Positions 1 through 12,835 are shown, counted from the stretch's first letter. The stretch: DNA of 64,000 nt from Phymorhynchus buccinoides (GCA_017654935.2 CM065704.1:23189266-23253265), one strand, 5' to 3'. Notes: a model not told the origin generated them from the sequence alone. Made by a program: numbers and translations.

Positions 1-266
1 TTTGCATTCGATTTTTGTGCGACTGACGAGGAAGAAAAGGGAAGGGGTGGGTGGGTACATTTTGACCAAATGACAACTTCTTCGTTGCCACTGGGATTAA
101 CGTGTGCTGAGTGCATGGGCACACGGGACCTCGGTTTATCGTCTCATCCGATAGACTCCACGTTCAGACCGTAAGGCCTAGTGCAAAGTGAGAGGAAAAA
201 TCCCCTGTACCCAGGTTCGAGCTCGGGTTTACTTGACACAAGGCGAACGCGTTACCTCTCTACACC
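1..266 (-). mobile_element. tRNA-headed SINE (family SINE-1), cut by the window edge
   Basis: The reverse complement reads like a tRNA-derived SINE: a B-box-like GAGTTCGAACCTGGG lies next to a tRNA-like head, followed by a body carrying GATGAGACGATAAACCGAGG. The same unit recurs at about 9728-10083 and 24445-24795. In this copy the A-box part of the head is partly deleted near 260-266, and the 3' part lies left of the window. The tRNA-derived nature is inferred from the promoter-box match; the repetition is seen directly. Confidence 0.75.
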
Positions 267-619
267 TAGGCTATCTTCTTGACCAGTTTCTTCTTCTTCT
301 TCTGCGTTCCTGGGATGAGGGGCCTATCCCATTTGTTGGCGGCGTTTGCACTCGTTTTATGCCCCACACTGATATACAGTCAGTGCACTCCCTCTTCGTT
401 GGGTTGCCTGGCAGCCGATACACACGCTGTGGGATGTGACTCGCCCCCAAGCACGAACACGGTGGCCGTTGAGTTCATCTTGGAACATTTCCGCCCAACA
501 GGAGCCGTGCTATCCCCGGTATGGTGCATGGTCTTAGTCGCCTTCTGCGACACGCATGATTCTACGTCAATACTATTCTAATGCCCGTAACTGCAGGGCC
601 ATCTTGATCATCATTACCC
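267..619. other. Intergenic, no gene recognised
   Basis: A short (TTC)n tract lies near 287-303. Short open frames here resemble no protein family I recognise and have no supporting repeats or splice sites. Confidence 0.5.
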
Positions 620-1378
620 AAAGCCTCTTGTGAAAAGCCTCTCGGCAGTGTCTCCATCTTCACGGACTCAATGTCCACTCTTCAGACCCTTGACTCTGTT
701 GATCCAGACCCTCTAGTACAATCTCTTAGGGCCTCCCTTGCCACCCTGACCAAGAAAGCCCCAACTACTCTCCAGTGGGTGCCTGCTCATGTCGGCCCCT
801 CAGGAAATGAACGTGCAGATCGCCTTGCAAAGGAAGGTAGCCAGCTCACCCAGTCTGATGTCCCTACTACATATGAGGAAACCAAGACTCTTATCCGTTT
901 TTAATCATACATACATCTGTATCATTAAAAACAAATCGGGACTTTCCTAGAGTTGCACTGCCTCCAGGATCGTTTCCACCATCTTTATATCTACTAATGT
1001 CCCATATGTGTCTGTTTCACTCTTATCCGTGGCAGGTTCAAATCGGACTGGCTCCGCCAAAACAATGGATACGAGGCACACATGGACCCAATCCGGACAT
1101 TGCAGAGAAGAGATCAAACCTCCATCTTTCGCCTGCGCACAGGGCACTGTGGCCTCTGCGCACACCTACGAAGGATTGGCGTCGCAGACTCATCCCTGTG
1201 CCAGTGTGGACAAGCTGACCAGACCCCTTCCCATGTTCTCCAGGACTGCCCTCAGTATGATGGGATGCGGCAACAGAACTGGCCCGGAGGGAGAGACCTC
1301 AGAACCAAACTCTGGGGAACAGCCGACGACCTTCACCGGACACCCAGGTTTGCGGCAGCACTCGGTCTGAGGTTTTGA
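620..1378 (+). mobile_element. LINE ORF2 C-terminal fragment: RNase H domain plus Cys/His tail, interrupted
   Basis: This is a 5'-truncated non-LTR retrotransposon. Residues from about 671 encode the end of an RNase H domain, with LQWVPAHVGPSGNERADRLA (the conserved W-x-P-x-H and N-x-x-A-D motifs). After an interruption, 1082-1378 encodes the downstream LINE tail, with IFRLRTGHCGL and a Cys/His-rich CQCGQADQTPSHVLQDCP segment. Both parts use the plus strand. The join is broken by a 120-bp SINE insertion (899-1018) flanked by a 12-bp direct repeat. A stop follows at 1376-1378 and a short (GAA)n stretch follows near 1398. RNase H followed by a Cys-rich tail is typical of Jockey/I-type LINEs; the exact clade is not decided. 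It is a dead copy. Confidence 0.85.
887..1030 (-). mobile_element. SINE-2 insertion with 12-bp target-site duplication
   Basis: The sequence ACTCTTATCCGT occurs at 887-898 and again at 1019-1030, bracketing 120 bp that match the SINE-2 family in reverse orientation (GGACTTTCC, CACCATCTTTATATCTA, AATGTCCCATATGTG). The poly-T-like left edge is the reverse complement of an A-rich 3' end. The 12-bp duplication and the A-rich tail indicate LINE-type target-primed insertion. Confidence 0.88.
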
Positions 1379-1404
1379 TGCGGAGCCAGTTGAACGCAGA
1401 AGAA

Positions 1405-1800
1405 GAAGAAGAAGCATTACCCAAAGTATGCAGTGAGCAACATTTTGAACATCCTGTGAAACCTCCGCCAAGAAAGTAGCCATTAGTGTGAAAACTGTTG
1501 GCCGTGGTCTGATAACTGCAGCCTGTGTACCCCAATAGCAATTTATGTTTTTGATCACTGTCACACAAGACATGCAATGAGTTACATTTTTCACCTCCAC
1601 CAAGGAAATACACATGGGCCCGAAAACCGTAGGCCATATTTTAAAGCGTTGGCCGAAGACCCCTGTAACCCAGCATCAGCCAAGGAATGCAGTGAGGCAC
1701 ATTTTGAACCTCCAGTGCAAATATCTGCCAAGGAAGTACTCACATCATTGGTCGTTTTGTCCAAAAAGCGTTGGATTTAGATCCCTATCACCATATATAT
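1405..1800. repeat. Degenerate direct repeat, origin unknown
   Basis: Two to three diverged copies share the motif GCAGTGAGGCACATTTTGAAC followed by CTCCGCCAAGAAAGTA-like sequence (about 1429-1480, 1685-1740, weaker near 1990-2025). No intact reading frame links them. Confidence 0.5.
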
Positions 1801-1850
1801 ATTCTTGATCATCATCACATTCATGCAAAGAATACAGTAACTACCTTGAT

Positions 1851-1970
1851 TATTAAAAAAAAACCTTCAGGACTTTCCTGGTATTACAGTACCTCCAGGA
1901 TCGTCCAACCATCTTTATAGTTATTAATGTCCCATATGTGCCTGTTCCAGGCCGGAGGACGTTAAACCAA
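1851..1970 (-). mobile_element. SINE-2 fragment
   Basis: Matches the same family as the copy at 899-1018: GGACTTTCCTGGTATTAC, the CCATCTTTATAG block and GTCCCATATGTGCCTGTTCC, with an A/T-rich 3' end at 1851-1862. Confidence 0.75.
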
Positions 1971-2550
1971 CTTTCATCACGCAAAGAATATTCAAGGAAT
2001 GCACTAAGGGAGCATTTTGAAAGGGCTGATAGTAAAGTGAGAGCGAAGCAGAGAGTGTGGGGCGTACCCGCTAGTACAATTATGCAACAGCTCTGTACGT
2101 TTTGCCTGTGTGAATAGAACGATGACAAGGAGGCGACAAAAACGAGCTTGGGCCAATAGCAGACACACATTATAGACAGACGAACGCCATATAAAGTGCT
2201 CCTGTCTGGGTCAACGCAACCCTTATAATGCTTTTAACATTAAAAAATATACCTCCAAAAATCAATCAAAACATCTTTATTATCTCTATAAAGAGAAATT
2301 GCGTCCAGGTGCCACGATTATAACATAGACATTGACATTAAAGATACAATAAAATATATTGAACGGTTATAACATCGCAAAGAAGATTAAAGGTATAGAG
2401 CACACATGCATTAAAATATTTACAAGGTTAAAAACGCATAGACAATATTTTTTTTTAGCAAACGAGTGCAATTTAAAATGCAACAAAATGTATATCTAAT
2501 TGAACAAAAACCAAAATCACAGTATTGCACACATTCAGGATGCACACTCT
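1971..2550. other. AT-rich intergenic DNA with a short dispersed repeat
   Basis: No gene seen. The 2268-2315 segment (CATCTTTATTATCTC then AGAGAAATTGC and CCAGGTGC) recurs at 48998-49040 in a GOT1 intron, so it belongs to a dispersed repeat, probably a retroelement 3' end. Confidence 0.45.
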
Positions 2551-2554
2551 ATTT

Positions 2555-3075
2555 CATCCCCCCCCCCCCCCCTCCCCTCCCCTCCCCTCCCGGCAACAGT
2601 CGAAAAGCGCACAATATTGCCTTTTCCCAAACGCGCACAGCCGTCAAAAGGCGCACATATTTATGGTAGAAAAGCGCACGATATTTACAATCCGAAAGCG
2701 CACAGTTGTTTTTGAGACGGGTGGACTAGGACTAAACCTATCCCTAACCCTAACCCTATCCCTAATCTTAACCCTAACTCTAACCCTATCCCTAAACATA
2801 TCCCTAACCGGTAAAGGTCAAGATGTGCCACCCCCCTACCTATCTCGGTTAACTCTATTTTTCCGTTATTGCCTTTCTTACCATACATAAAGCTGTATTT
2901 TAGGAACATTTTTAGCTAATAATCTTTTTGGAATACTAACCCTATCCCTAACCCTAGCCCTAAACTTTTGAACGGTTGAAGTGTGCGCCTTTGGACAGTA
3001 AAATTGTGCGCATTTTGCCTTGCGCCTTTGGATAATGTGCGTTTTTTGTGTGCCCCCCCCCCCCCCCCTCCCATA
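2555..3075. repeat. GCGCAC-core repeats flanking a telomere-like CCCTAA block
   Basis: The element is bounded by poly-C tracts (about 2559-2572 and 3053-3068). Its left side carries five AAAGCGCAC-type motifs about every 27-32 bp (2600-2705). Its right side carries the same motif inverted (GTGCGCCTTTGG and relatives, 2980-3045). The centre holds degenerate CCCTAA/CCCTAT repeats (2735-2810 and 2937-2967) and one arm of MITE-G (2812-2935). The overall order is roughly mirror-like. Confidence 0.7.
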
Positions 3076-3099
3076 CACTCACACTTTACTTAAACACAC

Positions 3100-4020
3100 A
3101 TGCTGGCGATCAGTAAGAGAACAATTTTAAAAGATTCCTGATGGGTTTAAGAAGTGGATAGAGGAAGGGATAAAAGATTTCTGGGCCCTGGATTTCAGTT
3201 TAAAAGTTCTGTAGCGGCGTCCTGATGGTAAAAGATCATAGTCTTTGTTTAAAAGTATCACTTGCAATCTGCCTGGAACCGCAAAACACACGGTCCATGG
3301 AGTGTTAAGAAACTCATGGGAGAGCTGGACAACAGAGGGTCTTCAGAAAAGAAGCTCCACCCCATCCTCCACGCCCACCCCCTCGACCAAGGAGGATCTG
3401 ACTGACCCAGAGCGTTGTGCATTATGTAACTGTCTCCGCCAGAGAGGTTGTGGTTTTGCCTTCACCTGTCTGTCTGTCCTTTTTTTGTCTGTCTGTAAGC
3501 CTGAAATCAGTAAAATCCCCACTTCCCCTCCCCTGCTTTCCAGTTTTGACGCAAAATAATCAACGTATTGATTGTGGCCACGTACAACAATGAAAAAGAA
3601 GAGGACGAAACTCGACTGGTTGTACTGTCAAGGGCATCTCCCATTTCCTTCTCAGGTAACAAGCAGTCCAGACGGCAATTATCAAACTCTTGCCTTAAGT
3701 ATTTTTGTACTCGCCCTAATGCTTATAAATTCAAAGCTTTGTTCTCTACAAAAAATAAGAAAATATTACTCAAACTAAAGCACTTCATTACAGTTGTTAA
3801 CGGTTCTTTCAGATAAATGCTATTAATCATGTCTTTTTCCCATTTTGTTTTTAATTTAGTAATACATTACATTATTTGTAATATTATGGTATGGGTTTTC
3901 TTTGAAATGATTTTGGACATCACTCTTGGGTTGATTCTTGGAAATTTATTTATGTGTGTATGTTTTTATATTCCTGTGCCCAAATGGGGTATGAAATAAA
4001 TTTCTTGCCTTGCCTTGCCT
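3100..4020 (+). mobile_element. Probable LINE 3' end with (TTGCC)n tail
   Basis: The stretch ends in ATGAAATAAATTTC followed by TTGCC repeats (about 4004-4020), a tail style common for invertebrate non-LTR elements. The upstream frames (for example 3817-3999) are hydrophobic and match no domain I recognise. The 5' limit is uncertain; 3100-3560 may be unrelated. Confidence 0.4.
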
Positions 4021-4810
4021 TGGCTCCTTCCACGCCAAGATTCAAACTGCGCGATTTAAAAGGCATTCACTATCATGGCTGCACAATTTATGGAAGAGAC
4101 ACTGCACGTTTCACTCGGGATCAATAATCTTTTGTTGTTTTTGTTAACTCGTGCCAGGGTTCGTTAAGCTACTTCACTGCTGCTTGGAATGTCGTTAGGA
4201 ATGCTTCTCCAAAGTCTACACGAATTGCTCAGTTCTGTCATTAGCAGTTCAACTCACTAATTGTTTTTTTTAGCACCATTTCATTTCGGTTATGTCTCAA
4301 TTGCGCCTATTTTTTTTATTTTACTCAATTACACGTATCGGGGACAGACATTGTGACACATCAATTGCACCGAGGTATTCTTTTGAGAATAAGTCAACAT
4401 CCCTTACAGAACCATATAGGGATTGCCTTACGTGGCGCTCAAGACGCAACAAGACTGGCAACGTAAAACACCCAGACTCGTCATTCTTTGACTGCGTCGT
4501 CCCAATCTGCGTGGTGTTTTAACTCCTTGACTGCCAGAGAAAATTAAAGAAAAAATCATTGTACAAATCATGCCATGAAAAAGACAACTGATAGAGCCAA
4601 TCTGACAAAATGGTCTGGGGATATATCTCTTGACTGTGTTAGAGCAAAAAACAGCATATCAGAGTTATTCCTCTTCATCTGATGACGTCATCAGTGATGT
4701 CATCAAGTCAGTACGTGATACATTGGTTGTCAATGGGTTTTAATACTTAATATATCGCGAGAGGCGTTGTCAGGAGAACAAAGCCAATAGTTGCAGCAAT
4801 CCAGGTGAAT
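4021..4810. other. Intergenic; possible weak TIR element 4519-4756
   Basis: Nothing is recognised in 4021-4518. The 4519-4756 segment starts with TTAACTCCTTGACTGCC and ends with GGTTGTCAATGGGTTTTAA, imperfectly inverted and resembling MITE-C ends; a CRE-like TGACGTCA lies at about 4683-4690. The evidence is weak. Confidence 0.3.
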
Positions 4811-4825
4811 GAATGAATGAAGGCA

Positions 4826-5040
4826 AAATTAATGCTTTACGTCCTCTCGGTCTGAAACAGACACATATGGGACATTATTTTGTAAATACAAAGATGGTGG
4901 GAACGATACTGGAGGCAATGCCCGGAGGCAGTGCAACTCCAGTAAAGTCCCGATTTTTTAACAATACAGATAGGTGTAGCGGTAACCACGCCTCGGTTAA
5001 ACCTCATCGGCTAGGGCACCGCCACAAGTATTATAAGTGC
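4826..5040 (+). mobile_element. SINE-2, near full length
   Basis: Starts at TTTACGTCCTCTCGGTCTG, continues through ACATATGGGACATT, AAGATGGTGGGAACGAT and GGCAGTGCAACTCC, then AACAATACAGAT and a 3' block (GGTAACCACGCCTCGG, GGCTAGGGCACCGCCAC). The same order occurs at 24230-24420 and 27628-27815. Confidence 0.8.
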
Positions 5041-5691
5041 AATCCAGGTGAAGGTCAATGGACGCGCTTTATATGTTGCCTGGAATCCTCGCTGGTTTGC
5101 TGTGCGGGAAGCCGTCTGTGTGTCCTGGCAGATCTGACCACTGTCCACAAAAGAACGCTGCTGATGATGACCAAAAGCGTGGCAATGTATGGGAGTCGGG
5201 TTTCTTCGAACCCCCAGCCGTGGTGTTTGTACCCAGTAATCATCTCTCTCTCAATTTAATTTGTTGCTGCCTTTGACATGTCGATTTCTGCAACTAAGTG
5301 TGTAGCCTTTACATAACCTCACGAGCTGGCGTGATACTTTCTGTGCAGTAGGGCCTATAATGTTCGTGCATGCGTTTACTGAATTGAAGGCTGGTTAGAA
5401 AAAGAAGTAGAAACTGAGTTTAACGTCCTCCGACCTGGTACAGGCACATCATTTATTATGGGAAAAACAAAAAAGTAAGACTTTATTGCCATTGTATCCA
5501 TGTCAGTAATTTACAATCTCTATTTTCTTCTTTTTTCCCCCTTTGTGAATCGTTGTTACGGTCACATTTTCTTTGTATTGCTATCATATATCGCATTAAT
5601 GGTTTTTGTCCACTCCTTGTCCCATATGGGCCAAAAATGGCCTGAAAGGATTGAAAATAAAAATATTTGGTATTTTGGTATTTTGTATATT

Positions 5692-5770
5692 CTAGTCACA
5701 GACTTATCTCTGTGAAATTCGGGCTGCTCTCCTCCGGAGAGCGCGTCGCCGCAAGTGCAGCGCCTACTCA
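5692..5770 (-). mobile_element. SINE-1 3' fragment
   Basis: GTCACAGACTTATCTCTGTG, AATTCGGGCTGCTC and GGAGAGCGCGTCGCCG match the left part of the SINE-1 copies at 9735-9800 and 24455-24510. Confidence 0.65.
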
Positions 5771-6317
5771 TTACTGGTACTGGTTACTGCAAAGGAAGGA
5801 CGCGGGGCAACAGATTGTAAAATAAAATAAAAACACTTTTCTGAGTCACTCTCTGTCTCTCTGCCTCTGCAAGTGATTCATACAATGGAGTATGGAAAAC
5901 TGCTAGTTCCGAACGCTCTGCGTCAAACATTATTAGACCGTGAGCCATAAAACGAAATCATGCACCCCTTGCGGATTTTCGCAGACCATATTCTTTGTTT
6001 TAGTAGTCTGGACCCTAACAAACTCAAATCGGGATGTTTGCCCTCTCTGCAAAGACACTTAGATCTTACGCAAAGACAGGGCACTTGTCTCCCATCTTGA
6101 AGCCACATTTCACAAGCCGTTCCTAACACTCACCCTTTAGCATGCCAAGGTCCATGGGGGAGAGGCAGGTTCAGCAGAGCTACCACTCACTCTTTAGCAT
6201 TCCTAGGTCCAGGAATTGGGTACAGGTAACATCTGGCTTCACTAACAAGTATTGTGAGTAGTATAATGGGCGGTCAGGATGTGATCAGTCTTTGCGTAAC
6301 CTCTAAGTGTCTTTGGT

Positions 6318-6986
<669 letters not shown>

Positions 6987-7221
6987 GGTCAATTAATCAG
7001 TCATACATGTAGTGTGTAGGTAGGCCTAGGTACAGGTGGGTAGATAGGTACTACTAATGCCTTTATTAAGCGTGTCACAGGAACAGAAGAGGGATTACGG
7101 TGGTGAAAGGGGCGAATGTTTCAATAATACAATCGACAAGTCATGCACGGGACACAAAAACCAGTGAAGCAATGACCGCCATAATGGACACTCCACCCAA
7201 CCACACGCCTGCAGGGACTAA

Positions 7222-7840
<619 letters not shown>

Positions 7841-8176
7841 AACAACAACAACAACAACAACATACAGTATTTATACGGCGCTGAATCTTGATATAAATCA
7901 AATCAAAGCGCACACACACGTTAGCATTCAAAGCGCATTCAAACAAAAACACAATACAAAGCGAACACACACGGATAACATAAATGGAATATAGCAGAAA
8001 CAGACCTAATGGCAAGAGAGAGAAGATAAAGAGAGAGGAGCTTTAATGACGGGGGAACAGGTGGGTTTTGAGGTTAGCTTTGAAAGCAGAGAGAGTCGGT
8101 CGCTGACGGAGGGAGAGAGGAAGTTTGTTCCAGGAGGTCGGTCCTGAGACAGCAAAAGAGCGCCGACCAACAGTTG

Positions 8177-8180
<4 letters not shown>
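7841..8180 (-). mobile_element. LINE 3' end: reverse-transcriptase C-terminus and (TTG)n tail
   Basis: On the minus strand, 8180-8043 encodes RRSFAVSGPTSWNKLPLSLR followed by FKANLKTHLF, the C-terminal signature of many CR1/L2/Jockey-type LINE polyproteins. The downstream part contains GCGCTTTGATTTGATTTATA and ends in (TTG)n, written as CAA repeats at 7841-7862. The 5' side is truncated at a CA tract. Confidence 0.8.

Positions 8181-8260
<80 letters not shown>
8178..8260. repeat. (CA)n microsatellite
   Basis: Pure CA dinucleotide run at the truncated 5' side of the LINE fragment. Confidence 0.95.
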
Positions 8261-8261
<1 letters not shown>

Positions 8262-8299
8262 GCACGCACTGTATATCCTCAAAAGACATGACCCACACA

Positions 8300-8632
8300 C
8301 ACCCGTGGGGATACCGGGGGGTCTTTTATATAAATAGACACCCCCACCCCCCACCCACCCCTGGAAGTTCTGTGCTTGTAACATCTTCTAATCTGTCACT
8401 CTCTTGGACTCTGCCTTTTTCCTTTGCTTGCTGTCATTTACTATCTTTCTGTCTTTCCGGTCCATTCTCCTGCCTTTTTTTCTTCTTCAAGAAACACTTT
8501 CAAAAAGATTTCCTCCAGCCGAAGTCGGATATGCTGGGCCTAATTATTTCTTACTTAGGCACCATAACGAACGGCAGCCTGTCGTATCTGCATAATTGAC
8601 AGGACATTGTCTGAGTGATCGAAGAAGAAGAA
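8300..8632 (+). mobile_element. SINE-3, near full length, (GAA)n tail
   Basis: Runs from GGGGATACCGGGGGGTC through GGAAGTTCTGTGCTTGTAAC, CTAATCTGTCACTCTC, CCATTCTCCTGCC and TGCTGGGCCTAATT to GAGTGATCGAAGAAGAAG. The same order occurs at 60225-60535, and in reverse at 36800-36960, 38345-38610, 39075-39320 and 56655-56845. Confidence 0.8.
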
Positions 8633-8888
8633 AAGACACGATCCTAGTCACCCATAGATATGTCAATACTCAAATGTCTGTGTATGTGTGCCAGTTTTCG
8701 ACAAAAGAAAAACGGGGAAAGAAAAGAAATTGCACTAGGAGTATATACAACAACACAAAATACACAGTGACGCATAGCTATGCATTCACGCCTTCAGTAA
8801 TAATGCATGCATTCAAATGTGAAACATCTTGTATTGATACGACTGGAGACAAAAAGAAAGCCATGCACACACACAGACGCACGTACAA

Positions 8889-8954
<66 letters not shown>

Positions 8955-9053
8955 CCACTCGCGCGTGAGTTCTACACACACTTGTACATGCGGCACGCAT
9001 GTACACGAGTGCACATGTACTATATACTCTGTCCCTTTCTGCTTGTCTGTCTG

Positions 9054-9091
<38 letters not shown>

Positions 9092-9304
9092 TCACTCACT
9101 CACTCACTCACTCACACACATACACATTTGCATATATACACATATGCCTGCATGCATACACACATGCTAACATATACGCATATTCTTGCATACTTGTATA
9201 CTGGGAAAACTGAAAAAAAGAGACAGAGATAGAAAGAGACGAGGCAGACAGACACAAAGATTAAAAATAAAGAGCACACACACGCGCGCGCGCGCACACA
9301 CACG

Positions 9305-9367
<63 letters not shown>

Positions 9368-9400
9368 CAAAACACTACCAGCCGAACACGATCTCACCTG
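8633..9400. repeat. CA/TC/CG-rich simple repeats
   Basis: CA runs at 8889-8954 and 9302-9365, a TC run at 9058-9088, (CACT)n at 9091-9115 and a CG-alternating stretch near 9283-9295. No gene is seen. Confidence 0.9.
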
Positions 9401-9727
9401 TTAAATCCCACACAGTAGCAAACTCGAAGCCCTAGGATCGCAGAGAAATGAAATGATACTCCAAACAAACTAAATACAACCACACACTTCCACGCCACTG
9501 CCCCCTGATCCTCTGCACGAAGTCTTGCAGACACGCGGGTAGCATACCCGTCAACTTTTAATCGGGGTGGGCCGCTGGCTCAACGGGTGGGTAACTGGGT
9601 AGGCCCTACTGTGCCTAATGCCTGGTATCAGACCTACCCGTAGATTGCAGTTCAGTGCCCGATATACAGGGGGACTAAAAAATGTAACCCTCATAACCGC
9701 TTATATTAGGTATTTATTAGATATTAG

Positions 9728-9947
9728 GTACATTATAGTCACAGAAGCGTCACTGTGAAATTCGGGTTGCTCCCACCTGGAGAGCGCGTCGCAGGCGACA
9801 GAGGCGCGCCACCTAATTTTTTTTTTGTGCATGCGCTGTCTGAAGAGGAAGGAAAGGGGGGGGGGGGGGGGGGGGGGGAAAATTTAACCAAACGACAACT
9901 TTTTCGTTGCCAGTGGGTTTAGCGTATGCTAAGTGCATGGGCACACG

Positions 9948-9978
<31 letters not shown>

Positions 9979-10083
9979 CGTAAAGCCTAGTGCAAAGTGA
10001 GAGGAAAAATCCCCTGTACCCAGGTTCGAACTCGGGTTTACTTGACTCGAGTCGAACGCGCTACTACTGTGCCACTCTATAGC
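9728..10083 (-). mobile_element. SINE-1, full length with internal poly-G expansion
   Basis: On the reverse strand the tRNA-like head (GAGTGGCACAGTAGTAGCGC as A-box region, GAGTTCGAACCTGGG as B-box) lies at about 10083-10015, followed by GATGAGACGATAAACCGAGG and the tail block ending near 9735. A run of about 23 G at 9857-9879 has expanded inside the body, where other copies read GGGTGGGTGGG. Confidence 0.82.
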
Positions 10084-10487
10084 GTTTTTACTACTGAATC
10101 AATCTATTGTTTTTAAATTAAGTTTCAGGTTTATTATGAAGAAGATTTGGTTCGTGAAAGGTCACAACAGGTATTTTTCCCACCAAGACACCTTAGATTT
10201 TGTTTTCCAGTGAAAATGGGTTTTTTTCCATGTAGGCTATTTTCAATCCTAGATGATCTCAAAAATTCGGGATATATGATAGAATCTTGAATTGAACTGT
10301 TATAGTGTGTAGACAATCGAATTTTCTTCCGCGACTGTGTTTTCGCAACTCATAAAATGGATTTTTCTGAAGATGGGTTATCACGGGAAATGTGATTTTC
10401 TGGATCTCTCCGAAGCATTTTGAGCAAAATAAACTGTGGTACAACTTCATGCATTGAACCTTCTTCGCAACGACGAAAAATCCAAAC

Positions 10488-10705
10488 TAGGGGAAGACGG
10501 GGTAAAAAGCGCATGGGCGGGTAAGAAGCCCACCCCAATTATCTCATGAAATAAAGAAAATTTCAGTCAAATTTGCCCATGAGACGAATGCTAGACATTA
10601 ACGCTCGTCTCATGGGCAAAATGAGACTGAAATTTGCTTCATTTCATGAGCTAATTGGGGTGGGCTTCTTACCCGCCCATGCGCTTTTTACCCCGTCTTC
10701 CCCTA
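10488..10705. mobile_element. MITE-P copy 1 (218-bp foldback, TA ends)
   Basis: This is a nearly perfect palindrome. TAGGGGAAGACGGGGTAAAA opens it and its complement closes it at TTTTACCCCGTCTTCCCCTA; arms of about 100 bp surround a short centre (AATGCTAGACATTAACG). Three further 218-bp copies and one deleted copy lie in the window. TA on both edges and the foldback shape suggest a Tc1/mariner-type non-autonomous element. Confidence 0.92.
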
Positions 10706-11159
10706 TAGCTTGATTATCTAAAATGTTATTAGCGATTTTGTGAGTGGCATTTAAACAACTTTTTTTTAGTCACTATTCCTACGCTGTGGATTTAGCTTGA
10801 GAGCATTCAGAAGCTTTTACTTCCGTCTCTATGCTAAGAGGTCGTTTCTTAGGAGCGTTTTGTTTCCGAGTTGCGCTATCAGCGTTCGCTCTTGCGAAAC
10901 GGACCCTGTGTGATTTAATCAGAGGCGCTCTCTGTTACAATGTAAGCACATTAATACAGAGGCTCGGGTTTTATTTGGTTTCCTGCTTCTTTTTTGTTTT
11001 TAGTTACAATTGATTAGGGTACGTTTCTTATTACCAGGTTAAACCGACACTTGTCGACAGGGATTTTCCTTGCAAAGATAGATGTTTTTCGTGACATTTA
11101 TTGTTAAGGAATATCCTAGTTTCTTACTACTGTATCGTCTTTCTCCACCATCTCATCTC

Positions 11160-11207
<48 letters not shown>

Positions 11208-11633
11208 GGGGTGTTTATTTCTTGTGGGGGTTTTTTCTCCTTACATGAGAATAAGATCTTTCAACTTCTTGTTGCAAATTGTTGTTGTTCTTCTTATATT
11301 CTTTGTGTATCATGAAGGTTCATTATTTTATCCGTTGATTTATAATCTATTTTCCTTTACGTAAGTTTTTTGTTCCTAATTTGTGTAAATCATGGTTATA
11401 TTTTTGTCTTGTAGGCCTATTTGTCAGCCGCCATTTTTAAAATTTAAATGTGTAAGAACGCACGCTATATATAAGTTGTAAGCTGGTTGTTCCTTTATAG
11501 TTGCTTGGCTTAATGTCCAATATGTGTTGTTGGTTAATAATTTTTTTTAAAGGGTATTTAAATCATTAGTCCTACGTTCGAGTAGCAAACTGAAGTAATA
11601 ACAGGATCGAACTGAACACACTTTTGGTCGGCT
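10706..11633. other. AT-rich intergenic DNA with GT and poly-G tracts
   Basis: (GT)n at 11161-11190 is followed directly by a run of about 20 G to 11211. No gene or known element is recognised in the rest. Confidence 0.6.
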
Positions 11634-12041
11634 TAAGCCCGCGCCACACTGCATACGATTTGACCCAATACGATACGATTGTGACGATGTCTGTGAGTCA
11701 TGATTCACGTGAAATACTTCCGTCTAAAAAAAAACCTCTACTATTTTCGTCCACTATACTCATGTAGACCGCAATACACGAATCAAATAACATGTCCGAT
11801 ACAAAAACAAGATATTTTATCAGATTCGTGTACGGGAGCCTACAGATATAGTGAACATAACTAGTAGGATTTCATCAGATTTATTTAGACAGTAGAATTT
11901 CACCTCAACCATGTCTCACAAACCGTCAAAATCGGATCGTAGTGAATCGAATCGTATGAATGAATTTGGGTTTTACGTCCTTTCGACCTGGGAAGGCACA
12001 TATGGGACATAAAAATCGAATCGTATGCGGTGCAGCCGACC
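11634..12041. mobile_element. ATACGATT-rich foldback element with nested SINE-2 fragment
   Basis: The left end reads GCGCCACACTGCATACGATT and the right end inverts it (ATCGAATCGTATGCGGTGCA). Between them are CGATACGATT motifs in both orientations. A 55-bp SINE-2 fragment (about 11957-12012: TTTTACGTCCTTTCGACCTG to ATATGGGACAT) interrupts the right arm. The element at 23981-24127 has the same motif content. Confidence 0.6.
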
Positions 12042-12540
12042 TTTTAGACCTACTGAACGCCGTCGTTATTCTAGGTATGTGTAATTTCCTTACACAATTA
12101 AAAAAAACCCACCAATCCTATCTTATGTGTCCGTGCTATTTATGTGGCACGTCTGCATGAACATGAGTTCAACCTTATCATGGCTGATGCCATCCAAGAC
12201 ACCTGCCGCTGTGCCGGATCAATAATTCAATTTTCTTTTGAAAGTGACCGTGGTTATTATCATAGGCTATAGTCAACGCAAACGTAGTAAGGATTTTATT
12301 TTTTTGGGGGGTGGGGGGTGGGGAAGTTATATTATTATTATTATTTCTGATAAGACGTAACCTTGAAATAGGTTTGACAAGGAAAATGTCAAATGAAATA
12401 AGGTCTGTGTGGTATCAGAGCCCAAGAGTTGTTTGCTTGGGGTTTTTTTGGTGGTTTTTTTTAAACAAACCATTATGCAGGCTAGTAGGCCTAAATTCTA
12501 TTAATGTATTATCTCTATCTCTTGCACATCTTACATACCG
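12042..12540. other. Intergenic, no gene recognised
   Basis: Contains short G-rich and (ATT)n stretches (12306-12345); nothing else can be supported. Confidence 0.5.
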
Positions 12541-12556
12541 TCAGTTGTGTGTGTGT

Positions 12557-12589
<33 letters not shown>

Positions 12590-12693
12590 TGCGTGCGCGC
12601 GTGTCTTTGTGTGCGCGCACGTGTGTGGGTGTGTCCCTGTGTGTGTGCATGCGTACGCGCGCGCGCATTTGTGTGCGACAGTGTGTGTGTGCA

Positions 12694-12759
<66 letters not shown>

Positions 12760-12835
12760 GCGTGCGTGTGTGCGTGCGTGTGCGTGCGTGCGTGTGCGTG
12801 TGTGTGTATGTGTCTGCCTGTCCTTGTGCGGGTGC
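12541..12835. repeat. (GT)n / (GC)n compound microsatellite
   Basis: Alternating GT with GC interruptions across about 295 bp. Such alternating purine-pyrimidine DNA can adopt Z-form. Cys/Val-rich open frames are artefacts. Confidence 0.95.

Noticed and set aside
1577..1808. Possible THAP-like or zinc-finger fragment (CSEAHFEPP)
   Set aside because: Too short, lacks the remaining metal ligands, and the sequence is part of a degenerate direct repeat.
2735..2967. True telomere or chromosome end
   Set aside because: The CCCTAA units are short, degenerate and internal to a dispersed element family found at three places.
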